This document shows, one piece after another, positions 17,587 through 26,855 of a stretch of DNA of 64,000 bases. Each line of letters starts with the position of its first letter. Positions within the stretch are counted from its first letter, which is position 1. A program made the translations under genes and the position numbers. Source of the stretch: CAWGLW01 sp963823525 (lineage in GTDB: Bacteria > Pseudomonadota > Gammaproteobacteria > Steroidobacterales > Steroidobacteraceae). Location of the stretch: assembly GCA_963823525.1 (NCBI GenBank), contig CAWGLW010000006.1:248001-312000 (forward strand), read 5' to 3'. The notes below the pieces were generated by a model, which was not told where the DNA came from, searched no databases, and worked only from the letters and a program-made list of their open reading frames with translations.

Positions 17587-18906
17587 CTAAGGTACCGCTT
17601 GCAGCAGACCGGCCACATCGCCGAGCAAACTGCCGAGCCGGGTCGTGAAGCGAGCGGCGCCCGCGCCGTCGATGACCCGGTGATCATAGGAAAGCGACAG
17701 CGGCAGCATGAGGCGGGGCACGAATGTGCCGTCTTTCAGGACCGCTTTGTGTGTCGCCCGGGATACGCCCAGGATCGCAACCTCCGGCGCATTGATGATC
17801 GGCGTGAAAGCCGTGCCGCCGATGCCACCGAGACTGGATATCGTGAAGCAGCCGCCACGCATCTCCTCGCCGGCCAGTTTGCCGGCGCGGGCCCGCTCAC
17901 TGAGTTCCGCCAGCTCCCGTGCCAGCTCAAATATGTCCTTACGGTCCGCGTCGCGCACGACCGGCACCACCAGTCCCTGCGGCGTGTCCGCCGCGAAGCC
18001 AATGTGGATGTATTGCTTAAACACCAGCTCACCGGCCGCCTCATCGAGCGAGGCGCCAAACTGCGGAAACTCCTGCAAAGCACGCGCACAGGCACGCATG
18101 ATGAAGGCCAGTGGCGTCAACTTGACGCCACGTCTGGCGGCATCGTCCTTGAGCCGCGCGCGGGTCGCTTCCTGCTCCGTGATGTCGGCCTCGTCGAACT
18201 GGGTCACGTGCGGTATGTTTACCCAGCTCGCATGCAAACGCGGCCCCGCGATCTTCTGGATTCGGGTCAGCGGCCTGCGCTCAACGGGACCGTAGGACTC
18301 GAACTCGACGCGCGGAACGGCCGGCCATGCGGCGCTCGTCCCTTCGGTCAGCACGCGCTTTACGTGCGCCTTGACGTCACTGTCGAGGATGCGCCCTTTC
18401 GCACCGCTGCCCTTGACCTGCGCCAGGTCGACGCCGAGTTCCCGTGCAAAACGTCGAACGGACGGGCTGGCGTGTGCGCGCGCAAAGCCGGGCTCGTCAA
18501 CCACCACGCCCTGCGCGGGCGCCGCGGGCGCGACGGTCACAGGCTCCGTCGGCCCGGGGGCAACCGGCCCGGGCGATGGCACAGCGCCTTCTGTCGCAAC
18601 CTCTCGCGGCCTGCCCGGAGCAGCCGGATCGGCCTGCCCGGGCTCAGGGCCGCCTGCCACTGCCGACGCCGCCTCGATAATCGCAACGAGGTCGCCCTGC
18701 GAGACATGGCTGCCGCGCTGAACCTTCAACTCACGGACGATCCCCGCAGCCGTCGAAGGAACATCCATCGTCGCCTTCTCGGTCTCGAGCGTGATCAGCG
18801 CGTCCTCGAGCGCTACGGTGTCACCGGGTGAAACCGCAATCTCGATGACTTCGACATCCCGGTAGTCCCCGAGGTCCGGGACGCGCACTTCAATTAGCGT
18901 AGTCAA
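17587..18906 (-). CDS. aceF: dihydrolipoyllysine acetyltransferase (PDH E2)
   Basis: A 439-aa E2 core protein with one lipoyl domain (lipoyl-Lys in TLETEKATMDVPST), a Pro/Ala linker, a peripheral subunit-binding domain (SPSVRRFARELGVDLAQVKGSGAKGRI) and the catalytic domain ending with LSYDHRVIDGAGAARF, whose His-Asp pair is catalytic. E. coli AceF has three lipoyl domains. Here one is on E2 and another is on E3. The start is TTG at 18906 with AGGAAG 7 nt before it, 11 bp after aceE. The 22-bp gap to lpdA shows tight coupling. Confidence 0.95.
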   Translation of the reverse strand: MTTLIEVRVPDLGDYRDVEVIEIAVSPGDTVALEDALITLETEKATMDVPSTAAGIVRELKVQRGSHVSQGDLVAIIEAASAVAGGPEPGQADPAAPGRPREVATEGAVPSPGPVAPGPTEPVTVAPAAPAQGVVVDEPGFARAHASPSVRRFARELGVDLAQVKGSGAKGRILDSDVKAHVKRVLTEGTSAAWPAVPRVEFESYGPVERRPLTRIQKIAGPRLHASWVNIPHVTQFDEADITEQEATRARLKDDAARRGVKLTPLAFIMRACARALQEFPQFGASLDEAAGELVFKQYIHIGFAADTPQGLVVPVVRDADRKDIFELARELAELSERARAGKLAGEEMRGGCFTISSLGGIGGTAFTPIINAPEVAILGVSRATHKAVLKDGTFVPRLMLPLSLSYDHRVIDGAGAARFTTRLGSLLGDVAGLLQAVP

Positions 18907-18917
18907 CGCGATGCTTC

Positions 18918-21581
18918 CTAGACGGTTACGGGATTGGGCTTGTCGGGATCGATCTTGAAGCGCCGGATCGCACTGCGCACCGTTGCCACATCGAGCCGTT
19001 CTGAGTCTGCCAGTGCCTTTAACGCCGCGATGACGATGTAGCGACGGTCCACCTCGAAAAAGCCGCGCAGTTCGGCCCGACTGTCGCTGCGTCCGTAGCC
19101 GTCGGTACCCAGCACGTGCAGAGTCTCCGGCACCCATTGCCGGATCTGGTCGGGCACGGTACGCATGTAGTCGGTCGCCGCAACGAACGGTCCACTCTGG
19201 GCCGCAAGACACTGCTGCACGTACGGCACGCGGCGCGGTTCAGCCGGGTGCAGCAGGTTCCAGCGCTCGGCATCCAGGGCCTCGCGGCGCAGCTCGGAGA
19301 AACTCGTCACGCTGAACACATCGGCCGGGACACCGAACTCGGATTCGAGCAGCTCGGCCGCGGCCAGCACCTCGCGCAGGATCGTTCCTGCGCCGAGCAG
19401 GTTGACCCTGACCTTGCCCTGGCCACCGGCGCGCAACTTGTACATTCCGCTGAGAATGCCCTCGCGGACTCCGTCCGGCATGGACGGATGGCGATAGTTT
19501 TCGTTCATGCAGGTGATGTAATAGAAGACGTTTTCCTGCTCGGCGTACATCCTCCGCAGACCATCCTGCACGATCACGGCCAGTTCGTAAGCGTAGGTCG
19601 GGTCGTAGGCAACACAATTCGGAATCGTCGTTGCGACGAGCTGGCTGTGACCGTCCTGGTGCTGGAGACCTTCGCCGGCCAGCGTGGTTCGCCCGGCGGT
19701 CGCGCCGATCAGGAAACCGCGCGCCTGCTGGTCACCGGCGGCCCAGCAGAAATCGCCAACGCGCTGAAAACCGAACATCGAATAGAAGATGTAGAACGGA
19801 ATCATGCTGACCCCGTAGTTCGAGTAGGCGGTACCGGCGGCGGTCCAACTGCAGATTGCGCCCCCCTCGTTGATCCCCTCCTCGAGGATCTGCCCTTTTT
19901 TGTCTTCCCGGTAATAGAGCAGTTGGTCGGCATCCTGAGGTGTATAGAGCTGCCCCATCGACGAGTAGATGCCGATCTGGCGAAACATGCCTTCCATGCC
20001 GAAGGTACGCGCCTCATCCGGTACGATCGGCACGATGTGCGGGCCGATCTTCTTGTCCTTGACGAGCATGGAGAGCATGCGCACCAGTGCCATCGTCGTC
20101 GAGATTTCCCGGTCGCCACTCGATTCCAGCGATGACGCAAAGGCCTCGAGCGCGGGCGCTTCTAGGACCGGCGCCTGCCGGTGCCGTCTCGGCAGGAACC
20201 CGCCAAGCCGCTCCCGCCGCTCCCTGAGGTACTTGAGTTCCTCGCTTGACTCCGCGGGCCGGTAATACGGCACTTCGGCGATCTCCTCATCGGACAGAGG
20301 AATGTTGAAACGGTCGCGAAACGCCTTCAGTGCTTCCTCGCCCAGCTTCTTCTGCTGGTGTGTGGTGTTCTGTCCCTCGCCGGCCCGGCCCATGCCGTAG
20401 CCTTTGACCGTCTTGGCGAGAATCACGGTCGGCTGGCCGCGATGGTTGACTGCGGCGTGATACGCATTGAAAACCTTTCGGGCGTCGTGGCCACCTCGAT
20501 TGAGACGCCAGATGTCTTCGTCGGACATGTTCGCGACCATCTCGGCGAGTTGCGGGTACTTACCGAAGAAATGCTCGCGGGTGTAGCCACCGTCCTTTGC
20601 CTTGAAGTTCTGGTACTCGCCGTCGACGCACTCCATCATCAGTCGGCGCAGCAGACCCTCCGTGTCCCGGGCCAGCAGCGGGTCCCAGCGTGAACCCCAG
20701 ATCACCTTGATGACGTTCCAGCCCGCCCCGAGGAACGCCGCTTCCAGTTCCTGGATGATCTTTCCATTGCCGCGTACCGGCCCATCGAGTCGCTGCAGGT
20801 TGCAGTTGATGACGAATACCAGATTATCGAGTTGCTCGCGCACCGGCATCGTGATCGCCCCGAGCGACTCCGGTTCGTCGGTTTCCCCGTCGCCGAGAAA
20901 GCACCAGACTTTCCGGTCGCTCGGCGGGACCCGTTCGCGGTGCTCGAGGTAGCGCTGAAAGCGGGCCTGGTAGATCGCCATCATCGGGCCAAGGCCCATC
21001 GAGACGGTCGGGAATTGCCAGAAATCGGGCATCAGCCAGGGATGGGGATAGGACGAAAGGCCACCGCCGCCCACTTCCTGGCGGAACCGGACCAGGTCGG
21101 CCTGGTCAAGCCGGCCTTCGAGGAACGCACGCGCATAAATGCCCGGTGCCGAATGCCCCTGCATATAGACCAGGTCACCCGGGTGCTGCTCGCTGCGCGC
21201 GCGCCAGAAATGATTGAAGCCGACTTCGTACAGCGTCGCTGCCGAGGCATAGCTCGCGATGTGCCCGCCGTACTCGGTACTCTTGCGATTGGCCTGCACC
21301 ACCATCGCCATCGCGTTCCAGCGGATATAAGCTTCGAGACGGCGTTCAAGCGCGCGGTCACCCGGGTAATCGATTTCCTGCTGGCGGGAAATCGTATTGA
21401 CATAGGCCGTATTCGGCCTGAACGGCAGATACGCGCCCGAGCGACGCGTGTGGTCGATCAGGCGCTCCAGCAGGTAGTGCGCGCGCTCGGCCCCGCTGAC
21501 GCTGAGCACCGAGTCGATCGATTCGAGCCATTCGCGCGTTTCTACCGGATCGGAGTCCTCAATCTTCGACGCTTCGAACAT
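18918..21581 (-). CDS. aceE: pyruvate dehydrogenase E1 component (homodimeric)
   Basis: An 887-aa thiamine-diphosphate enzyme that decarboxylates pyruvate and acetylates the E2 lipoyl group. Full length for the AceE family. The ThDP/Mg motif runs from FLGDGETDEPESLGAI to the INCNLQRLDGPV segment. EVNG-type N-terminal E2-binding residues precede RLIDHTRRSGAYLPF. First gene of the minus-strand PDH operon, divergent from the M17 aminopeptidase gene with 121 bp between the two starts. No PdhR-like gene is seen. Confidence 0.97.
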   Translation of the reverse strand: MFEASKIEDSDPVETREWLESIDSVLSVSGAERAHYLLERLIDHTRRSGAYLPFRPNTAYVNTISRQQEIDYPGDRALERRLEAYIRWNAMAMVVQANRKSTEYGGHIASYASAATLYEVGFNHFWRARSEQHPGDLVYMQGHSAPGIYARAFLEGRLDQADLVRFRQEVGGGGLSSYPHPWLMPDFWQFPTVSMGLGPMMAIYQARFQRYLEHRERVPPSDRKVWCFLGDGETDEPESLGAITMPVREQLDNLVFVINCNLQRLDGPVRGNGKIIQELEAAFLGAGWNVIKVIWGSRWDPLLARDTEGLLRRLMMECVDGEYQNFKAKDGGYTREHFFGKYPQLAEMVANMSDEDIWRLNRGGHDARKVFNAYHAAVNHRGQPTVILAKTVKGYGMGRAGEGQNTTHQQKKLGEEALKAFRDRFNIPLSDEEIAEVPYYRPAESSEELKYLRERRERLGGFLPRRHRQAPVLEAPALEAFASSLESSGDREISTTMALVRMLSMLVKDKKIGPHIVPIVPDEARTFGMEGMFRQIGIYSSMGQLYTPQDADQLLYYREDKKGQILEEGINEGGAICSWTAAGTAYSNYGVSMIPFYIFYSMFGFQRVGDFCWAAGDQQARGFLIGATAGRTTLAGEGLQHQDGHSQLVATTIPNCVAYDPTYAYELAVIVQDGLRRMYAEQENVFYYITCMNENYRHPSMPDGVREGILSGMYKLRAGGQGKVRVNLLGAGTILREVLAAAELLESEFGVPADVFSVTSFSELRREALDAERWNLLHPAEPRRVPYVQQCLAAQSGPFVAATDYMRTVPDQIRQWVPETLHVLGTDGYGRSDSRAELRGFFEVDRRYIVIAALKALADSERLDVATVRSAIRRFKIDPDKPNPVTV

Positions 21582-21702
21582 ACTTTACGACCACGGTAAT
21601 GATTTGAGGCCATCGCCCTGCTAGCATGCCGCGGCGCCTCCTTCGACGCGCAGCGGCCCGAGAGGGCACGAGAAGCTGTTAATACTCAGGGCAGCCCACG
21701 AT

Positions 21703-23239
21703 ATGGTCAAGGTAACTATGGCGCACAAACTACCTGCTGTGATCAGCGTCGAGATCCGCCCGGGGCGATTTTCGATGACGGAGCCCTCGCTGGCGCGTGT
21801 CGATGCCGCGATTTTCATTCTGGACCGGTCGCAGGCTCCGGCCCTTCTGTCGAATCTGCCGAATGCCGGGCTGTGGCAGGATCTCTACCGCGTCGCCTGC
21901 AAGGCCAGTGCCCACCCGATTCTCACCGCGCGGCTGCCTAACTCGCGTCACACGCTGGTTACCATTGGTTTTGGAGCCGCCGACAGCGGCGCCTTCGAGC
22001 GCCTCGAACTGGCCGGCAAGCTGGCCCGCGAAGTCGCCAGACCGGGCGCTGAGATACTGCGCCTTTACAGCGTCGGTTATGACGATGCGGTTGCCAGTGA
22101 CTGGCTCGAAGCCCTGGCCAGTGCCGTGCTCGCAGGCGCGGCGCCGATGCCGCAGCGCAAGTCGAAGCCGGACCCGGGCAGCGCGTTGCAGCGGCTCGAG
22201 ATCGGAGCTGCGAAGGATTTTCCATCGACCCAGGTACAGGCTGTCGCCGAGGGCAATCACCTGGCACGCTGGCTGGCAACACTGCCGCCCAACGAGCTCG
22301 ACTGCCTGGCCTATCGCCACACGCTGCAGGACCTCGCGAAGCGCGAAGGCTGGCAATTCCGTTTCCACGGCGAAGAGTCGCTGAAGCGCCTCGGTGCCGG
22401 CGCGTTCCTGGCCGTCTCCAGGGCCAATGCGCATCGCGACGCCGGGATCGTGCGCCTCAGCTATCGCCCTGAAGAATCCGCGCCGGGCCCCGAAGCTCGC
22501 GCTGGTTGGCAAGGGCATCTGCTTTGATACCGGCGGAATCAACCTCAAGCCGCACAAAGGCATGTACCGGATGCACGGTGACATGCAGGGCAGCTCGGTC
22601 GCAGTGGGAACGATGCTGGCGCTCAGCCGGGCGGCGGTGCCTTTTTCCATTGATTGCTGGCTGGCCCTGACCGAGAACGAAATTGGTCCGCTGGCCTACC
22701 GCCCGCAGGAGATCGTTCGCGCGAGCAATGGCGTCACCATCCAGGTCGTGCATAGTGACGCCGAGGGCCGGATGGTGCTGGCCGATACGCTGGCCATTGC
22801 GGCACGCGAGAAGCCGTCGTTCATTCTTGACTTCGCCACGCTGACCGGCGCCTGTGTTGCGGCCCTGACAGATCGCTACAGCGGCGCGTTCACCAACCGT
22901 CCAGCACTGCAGGATGCTTTGCAGGCGGCCGGCCGCGCCAGCGGCGAGCGCGTCTGGTGCTTCCCAATGGACGGAGACTTCGATCGCGAACTCGAAACAC
23001 CCGTGGCCGATATTCTCCAGTGCACAGTCCGCGGCAGCGGCGATCACATTCTGGCTGCCCGCTTTCTCAACCGGTTTGTCGAGCCGCAGATCCCGTGGGT
23101 GCACATCGACCTGTCCGCCAGCGAGCGCAAGGGTGGACTTGCGCACATACCGACCGACATGACCGGCTTCGGTGTCCGCTACGGATACCAGCTGCTGTCG
23201 GACGGTAGCTTGCTGAACGGCCTTCGGGAAGCATCGTGA
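21703..23239 (+). CDS. M17 leucyl aminopeptidase family protein (apparent +1 frameshift)
   Basis: The gene is split over two frames. Residues up to about YRPEESAP are in the frame starting at 21703. The catalytic domain starting at LALVGKGICFDTGGINLKP is in the next frame and runs to 23239. The total length is 3n+1. Removing one base from the GGG (22485-22487) or the adjacent C run restores a continuous protein of about 511 aa. M17 metal and catalytic residues are intact: VGKG Lys, CFDTGG Asp, HGDMQG Asp, SDAEGR Asp/Glu/Arg. The enzyme removes N-terminal residues from peptides in the cytoplasm. ATG 21718 is an alternative start. The 3' end overlaps pyrC by 4 bp. I favour a sequence error over a true pseudogene because both halves look well kept. 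Confidence 0.82.
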
Positions 23240-24270
23240 CGACCCTGACGTTACGCCGGCCGGACGACTGGCACCTGCACGTCCGTGACGGCGAACACCT
23301 CGCTGCCGTCCTGCCGTTTACCGCGAAGCGCTTTGCCCGCGCGCTGATCATGCCCAACCTCAGCCCGCCGATGACCGACACGCAGGGGCTTACTCGTTAT
23401 CGCGAACGAATTCTCTCTGCACTGCCGGAGGCTGCGGATTTCGAGCCGCTGATGACCCTCTACCTGACCGATCAGACATCGCCGGAAGAAATCAGCCGCG
23501 CAGCAGGCAGCGGCTTCTGCGTCGGTGCAAAACTCTACCCCGCCGGTGCAACGACGCACTCCGACGCGGGCGTCACGGCGATCGACAAGGTCTGGCCCGC
23601 GCTCGAGGCGATGGCGGAGCATCGGCTGGTGCTGCAGGTGCACGGCGAGGTCACCGATGCGACGGTCGACATTTTTGACCGCGAGCAGGTCTTTATCGAA
23701 CGCGTGCTGATGCGCATCGTCGAGCGTGTGCCGGGTTTGCGGATCGTCTTCGAGCACATCACGACCCGCCGGGCCGTCGAATTCGTCAAGGCCTCCGGCG
23801 GCGATATCGCCGCGACGATCACACCACAACACCTGCTGATGAATCGAAACGCGATTTTCGAAGGCGGCATCCGGCCGCACCACTACTGCCTCCCCGTGCT
23901 CAAGCGCGAAGCTGACCGGGAAGCCCTACTGGCCGCCGCCAGCAGTGACGACGCTCGATTCTTCCTTGGTACCGACAGCGCCCCGCATGCGCGCCATGCC
24001 AAGGAAGCGCCCTGCGGCTGCGCGGGCGTCTTTTCAGCGCCCGCCGCGATCGAGCTGTATGCAGAGGCCTTCGAAGCCGCCGGTCAGCTCGAACGCCTGC
24101 AGGCGTTTGCCTCCGAACGGGGAGCCGACTTCTACCGGCTGCCGCGCAATACCGGCGAAATCACCTTGCGCAGGGAACCCTGGCAGGTGCCTGATTCTTA
24201 TGCCTACGGGCCCGACCGGATCGTACCCTTGCGTGCCGGATCGACGCTGGCCTGGAGACTCGACTCTTGA
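23236..24270 (+). CDS. pyrC: dihydroorotase
   Basis: A 344-aa class II (E. coli-type) dihydroorotase that closes N-carbamoyl-aspartate to dihydroorotate in pyrimidine synthesis. Zinc ligands are visible as DDWHLHVRDG (HxH), the carbamylated Lys in CVGAKLYPAGATTHS, the His residues in LQVHGEV and FEHITTR, and the catalytic Asp in LGTDSAPH. The start is GTG overlapping the preceding stop (GTGA). The stop overlaps the rnt start (TTGA), so three genes are coupled. Confidence 0.96.
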   Translation: MTTLTLRRPDDWHLHVRDGEHLAAVLPFTAKRFARALIMPNLSPPMTDTQGLTRYRERILSALPEAADFEPLMTLYLTDQTSPEEISRAAGSGFCVGAKLYPAGATTHSDAGVTAIDKVWPALEAMAEHRLVLQVHGEVTDATVDIFDREQVFIERVLMRIVERVPGLRIVFEHITTRRAVEFVKASGGDIAATITPQHLLMNRNAIFEGGIRPHHYCLPVLKREADREALLAAASSDDARFFLGTDSAPHARHAKEAPCGCAGVFSAPAAIELYAEAFEAAGQLERLQAFASERGADFYRLPRNTGEITLRREPWQVPDSYAYGPDRIVPLRAGSTLAWRLDS

Positions 24271-24935
24271 TAAATCATGACGCCGACCACCAACCGCGAA
24301 TCGCCGATCGCTTTCGTGGCTTCCTGCCGGTGGTGGTGGACGTCGAGACGGGCGGATTTAACGCGCGTACCGATGCACTGCTCGAGATTGCCGCAGTGCC
24401 GATCGAGATGAATGCCGCCGGCGACCTTCAGCTCGGTACGACATCCCGGTTTCACGTCAAACCCTTTCACGGTGCGCGGATCGATCCCGCCTCACTGGCA
24501 GTCAATGGAATCGATCCGCATCATCCGCTGCGACCGGCCATGCCGGAGAAAGAAGCGCTCACTCAGCTCTTTCGCCCGATCCGGCAGGCGGTGCGCGACG
24601 CGGAGTGCACGCGGGCGATCCTCGTGGGTCACAACGCCTCGTTTGATCTTGGCTTTCTCAACGCCGCGGTGGAACGCGCCGATATCAAGCGCAACCCTTT
24701 CCACCCGTTTTCCAGTTTCGATACGGCGACTCTGGGCGGCGTTGCATTCGGCCAGACTGTCCTTGCACGCGCGGTCACCGCGGCGGGTATCGGATGGGAT
24801 TCGAGCAGCGCTCACTCGGCCATTTACGATGCCGAACGAACCGCCGAACTGTTCTGCATTATCTGCAACCGCTTCAAGGGCATGTACCTCGAGTCGCTCG
24901 CCAACGCATCGGCAGAGCCCGAAGAGTCGGCCTGA
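24267..24935 (+). CDS. rnt: ribonuclease T
   Basis: A 222-aa DEDDh 3'-5' exonuclease that trims tRNA and other stable RNA 3' ends. Motif I is VVDVETGGFNA, motif II lies around LVGHNASFDLGFLN, motif III is HSAIYDAERTA. The length and the characteristic FPFRGFxPV-like beginning (RFRGFLPVVVDVE) identify RNase T rather than the DNA polymerase epsilon subunit. Start TTG 24267 overlaps the pyrC stop. Confidence 0.95.
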   Translation: MINHDADHQPRIADRFRGFLPVVVDVETGGFNARTDALLEIAAVPIEMNAAGDLQLGTTSRFHVKPFHGARIDPASLAVNGIDPHHPLRPAMPEKEALTQLFRPIRQAVRDAECTRAILVGHNASFDLGFLNAAVERADIKRNPFHPFSSFDTATLGGVAFGQTVLARAVTAAGIGWDSSSAHSAIYDAERTAELFCIICNRFKGMYLESLANASAEPEESA

Positions 24936-25030
24936 GCGGCCGCTGGCAGGGAGCCAAGGTCGCTTCCCTCCGTACGCCGGGCAGGACGACTGCGGAGGGC
25001 CGAGCCTCTGATGACAGCGAACAGACAGCA

Positions 25031-25062
25031 ACGCCAGCTGGAGTCATCGCTCCACCTGGCGT
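25031..25062. terminator. hairpin between convergent rnt and grxD
   Basis: Inverted repeat of 13 nt arms (25031-25043 and 25050-25062) with one mismatch and a 6-nt loop, in the 193-bp gap between two convergent genes. There is no U tract on either strand, so it may act as a transcript end stabiliser or bidirectional terminator. Nothing else is seen in the gap. Confidence 0.5.
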
Positions 25063-25128
25063 CTGCAACCGGCGGCTGCGACTCGAGCCGGACTCCGAAT
25101 GACCCGGCTTACGAGGGGGCGCCAGGCC

Positions 25129-25449
25129 TCAGCCGGCGGCCCCGGCTTCCTTGAGAATCTCCTGGAGTTCGCCCTTGCGATACATCTCGACCAGGATGTC
25201 AGATCCGCCAATCAGTTCTCCGCCGACATAAACCTGGGGATAGGTGGGCCAGTTTGAGTATTGCTTGAGGCCTTCGCGAAGCTCCGGATCCTCGAAGATA
25301 TTCACGTACGCAAACTCGGCGCCACAGGCCTCCAGCGTACGAACGGCCGAGGCCGAGAAACCGCACTGTGGGAAGTCGGGCGTGCCTTTCATGAACAGCA
25401 CGACGGGCTTGGAACTCAACTTTTCCTTGATTCGATCATTCAGATCCAC
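25129..25449 (-). CDS. grxD: monothiol glutaredoxin, Grx4 type
   Basis: A 106-aa glutaredoxin with the CGFS active site (FPQCGFSASAV) and the glutathione-binding segments WPTYPQVYVGGELIGGSD. CGFS glutaredoxins carry and deliver [2Fe-2S] clusters, often with BolA. Full length, cytoplasmic. The 19-bp gap to the upstream DUF1289 gene on the same strand suggests co-transcription. Confidence 0.96.
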   Translation of the reverse strand: MDLNDRIKEKLSSKPVVLFMKGTPDFPQCGFSASAVRTLEACGAEFAYVNIFEDPELREGLKQYSNWPTYPQVYVGGELIGGSDILVEMYRKGELQEILKEAGAAG

Positions 25450-25468
25450 GATGTCTACCTCTGGCTGC

Positions 25469-25663
25469 TCAACGCAACCGGCTGTTGCCCATGAGCGGCG
25501 CCGGCGATTTTGCCAGGCGCTCGATCACAGACCATTGATCACGGGCGCTCATACGACCCCAACGCGTGATTTCGTCCATTGTCCGTCCGCAACCTGAGCA
25601 ACAGCCATGCGGGTCGAGAACACAGACGTTGATACAAGGTGATGTCGGTCCGGACTGCGTCAT
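25469..25663 (-). CDS. DUF1289 family small Cys-rich protein
   Basis: A 64-aa protein with the family signature: PCINVCVLDPHGCCSGCGRT, followed by the conserved helix DEITRWGRMSARDQWSVIERL. The four conserved cysteines suggest a metal or Fe-S site, but the function is unknown. Start ATG at 25663. A longer open frame upstream runs antisense to nadC and has no family support. Located directly upstream of grxD on the same strand. The 292 bp between its start and nadC show no other clear gene. Confidence 0.85.
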   Translation of the reverse strand: MTQSGPTSPCINVCVLDPHGCCSGCGRTMDEITRWGRMSARDQWSVIERLAKSPAPLMGNSRLR

Positions 25664-25955
25664 CGCGGCTGCCCAAAGGGCCGATTGAGGGCGTGGAATT
25701 ATGGGGACTCCTGGTCTAATCTTCAAATTTGCGTTGCACGCAGAGCGAGTCGCGGCGGGCACCATCGGCGCCGCACGCAGGCTGGAGTCAAACTTGGCGT
25801 CTAATCCCCTCAATCCGGTTCGCGGAACACTGACGGCCGGTTTCATGCTGGCGCTGGCACTGGCAGTGCCCTCGGGCGGCTTCCGGGGAGCCCGGCCTGA
25901 CCCGCTGGCCGATGCTGCTCTGCATGACCTTCGCGTCACACGGCAGGCTGCCATT

Positions 25956-26807
25956 ATGACCGCGACGCCCGGCGACCTCCGGGAAACGGTTGCCCGCGCA
26001 GTCGCCGAGGATCTTGGCAACGGGGACCTGACCGCCGCGCTGGTACCAGAGGCCAGCGTCGGCCGCGCCACGGTCATCACACGGGAAGCCGCGGTGCTTT
26101 GTGGGCAACCGTATTTTGATGAAGTCTTCCGGCAGGTCGATGCCGCCGTGCGGGTCGACTGGCACGTGGCCGAGGGGGCCCCGGTCGAAGCGGGCCTCGT
26201 GCTTTGCCACCTCAGCGGGCCGGCCCGGTCGCTGCTGACCGGCGAGCGCACTGCGCTCAATTTCCTGCAGACCCTGTCGGGCACCGCAACCACGACCCGC
26301 CATTACGTGGACCTGGTCGCCGGCCTGCCCTGCCGCATTCTCGACACGCGAAAGACGATTCCCGGGCTGCGCAATGCGCAGAAATACGCGGTGCGATGCG
26401 CCGGTGGCAGGAATCATCGCATCGGCCTTTACGACGGCATACTCATCAAGGAAAACCACATCATTGCCGCCGGCTCGATTGCCGCGGCGGTACAGGCGGC
26501 CCGCGACGGCGCCACCGCTGTCCCGCTCGAAGTTGAAGTCGAGTCGCTCGACGAACTGCAGCAGGTGCTCGATGCCGGCGCGGACATGGCATTGCTTGAC
26601 GAATTCAGTCTGGAGGATCTGCGCAGCGCCGTGCAGCTCAACGCGACTCATCGGCGGGGACCGATCAGGCTCGAAGCATCCGGGGGCGTCACCGACGGGA
26701 CCCTGCGCGCAATCGCCGAGACCGGCGTTGACTTCATCTCGGTCGGTTCCCTGACGAAGCACCTGCGCGCGGTGGACCTGTCAATGAGGTTCGAGATTTC
26801 CCGATGA
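25956..26807 (+). CDS. nadC: nicotinate-nucleotide pyrophosphorylase (quinolinate phosphoribosyltransferase)
   Basis: A 283-aa enzyme of NAD synthesis that converts quinolinate and PRPP to nicotinate mononucleotide. Family marks: AEDLGNGDLTAALVP near the N-terminus, LSGTATTTRHYVD, ILDTRKTIPGLRNAQKYAV, GLYDGILIKENHI, and EVEVESLDEL with MALLDEF. I chose ATG 25956, where homology begins. The frame is open to an ATG at 25701, but the extra 85 residues look non-native. Confidence 0.95.
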   Translation: MTATPGDLRETVARAVAEDLGNGDLTAALVPEASVGRATVITREAAVLCGQPYFDEVFRQVDAAVRVDWHVAEGAPVEAGLVLCHLSGPARSLLTGERTALNFLQTLSGTATTTRHYVDLVAGLPCRILDTRKTIPGLRNAQKYAVRCAGGRNHRIGLYDGILIKENHIIAAGSIAAAVQAARDGATAVPLEVEVESLDELQQVLDAGADMALLDEFSLEDLRSAVQLNATHRRGPIRLEASGGVTDGTLRAIAETGVDFISVGSLTKHLRAVDLSMRFEISR

Positions 26808-26855
26808 GCTGCCGGTCGGGCTTGCGGGCGCTGCCATCGCGTGAAAGCTGGCGGG

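Noticed and set aside
25701..25955. N-terminal extension of NadC by 85 residues
   Set aside because: Open frame only; homology and the family length start at 25956, and the extra part looks like non-coding translation.
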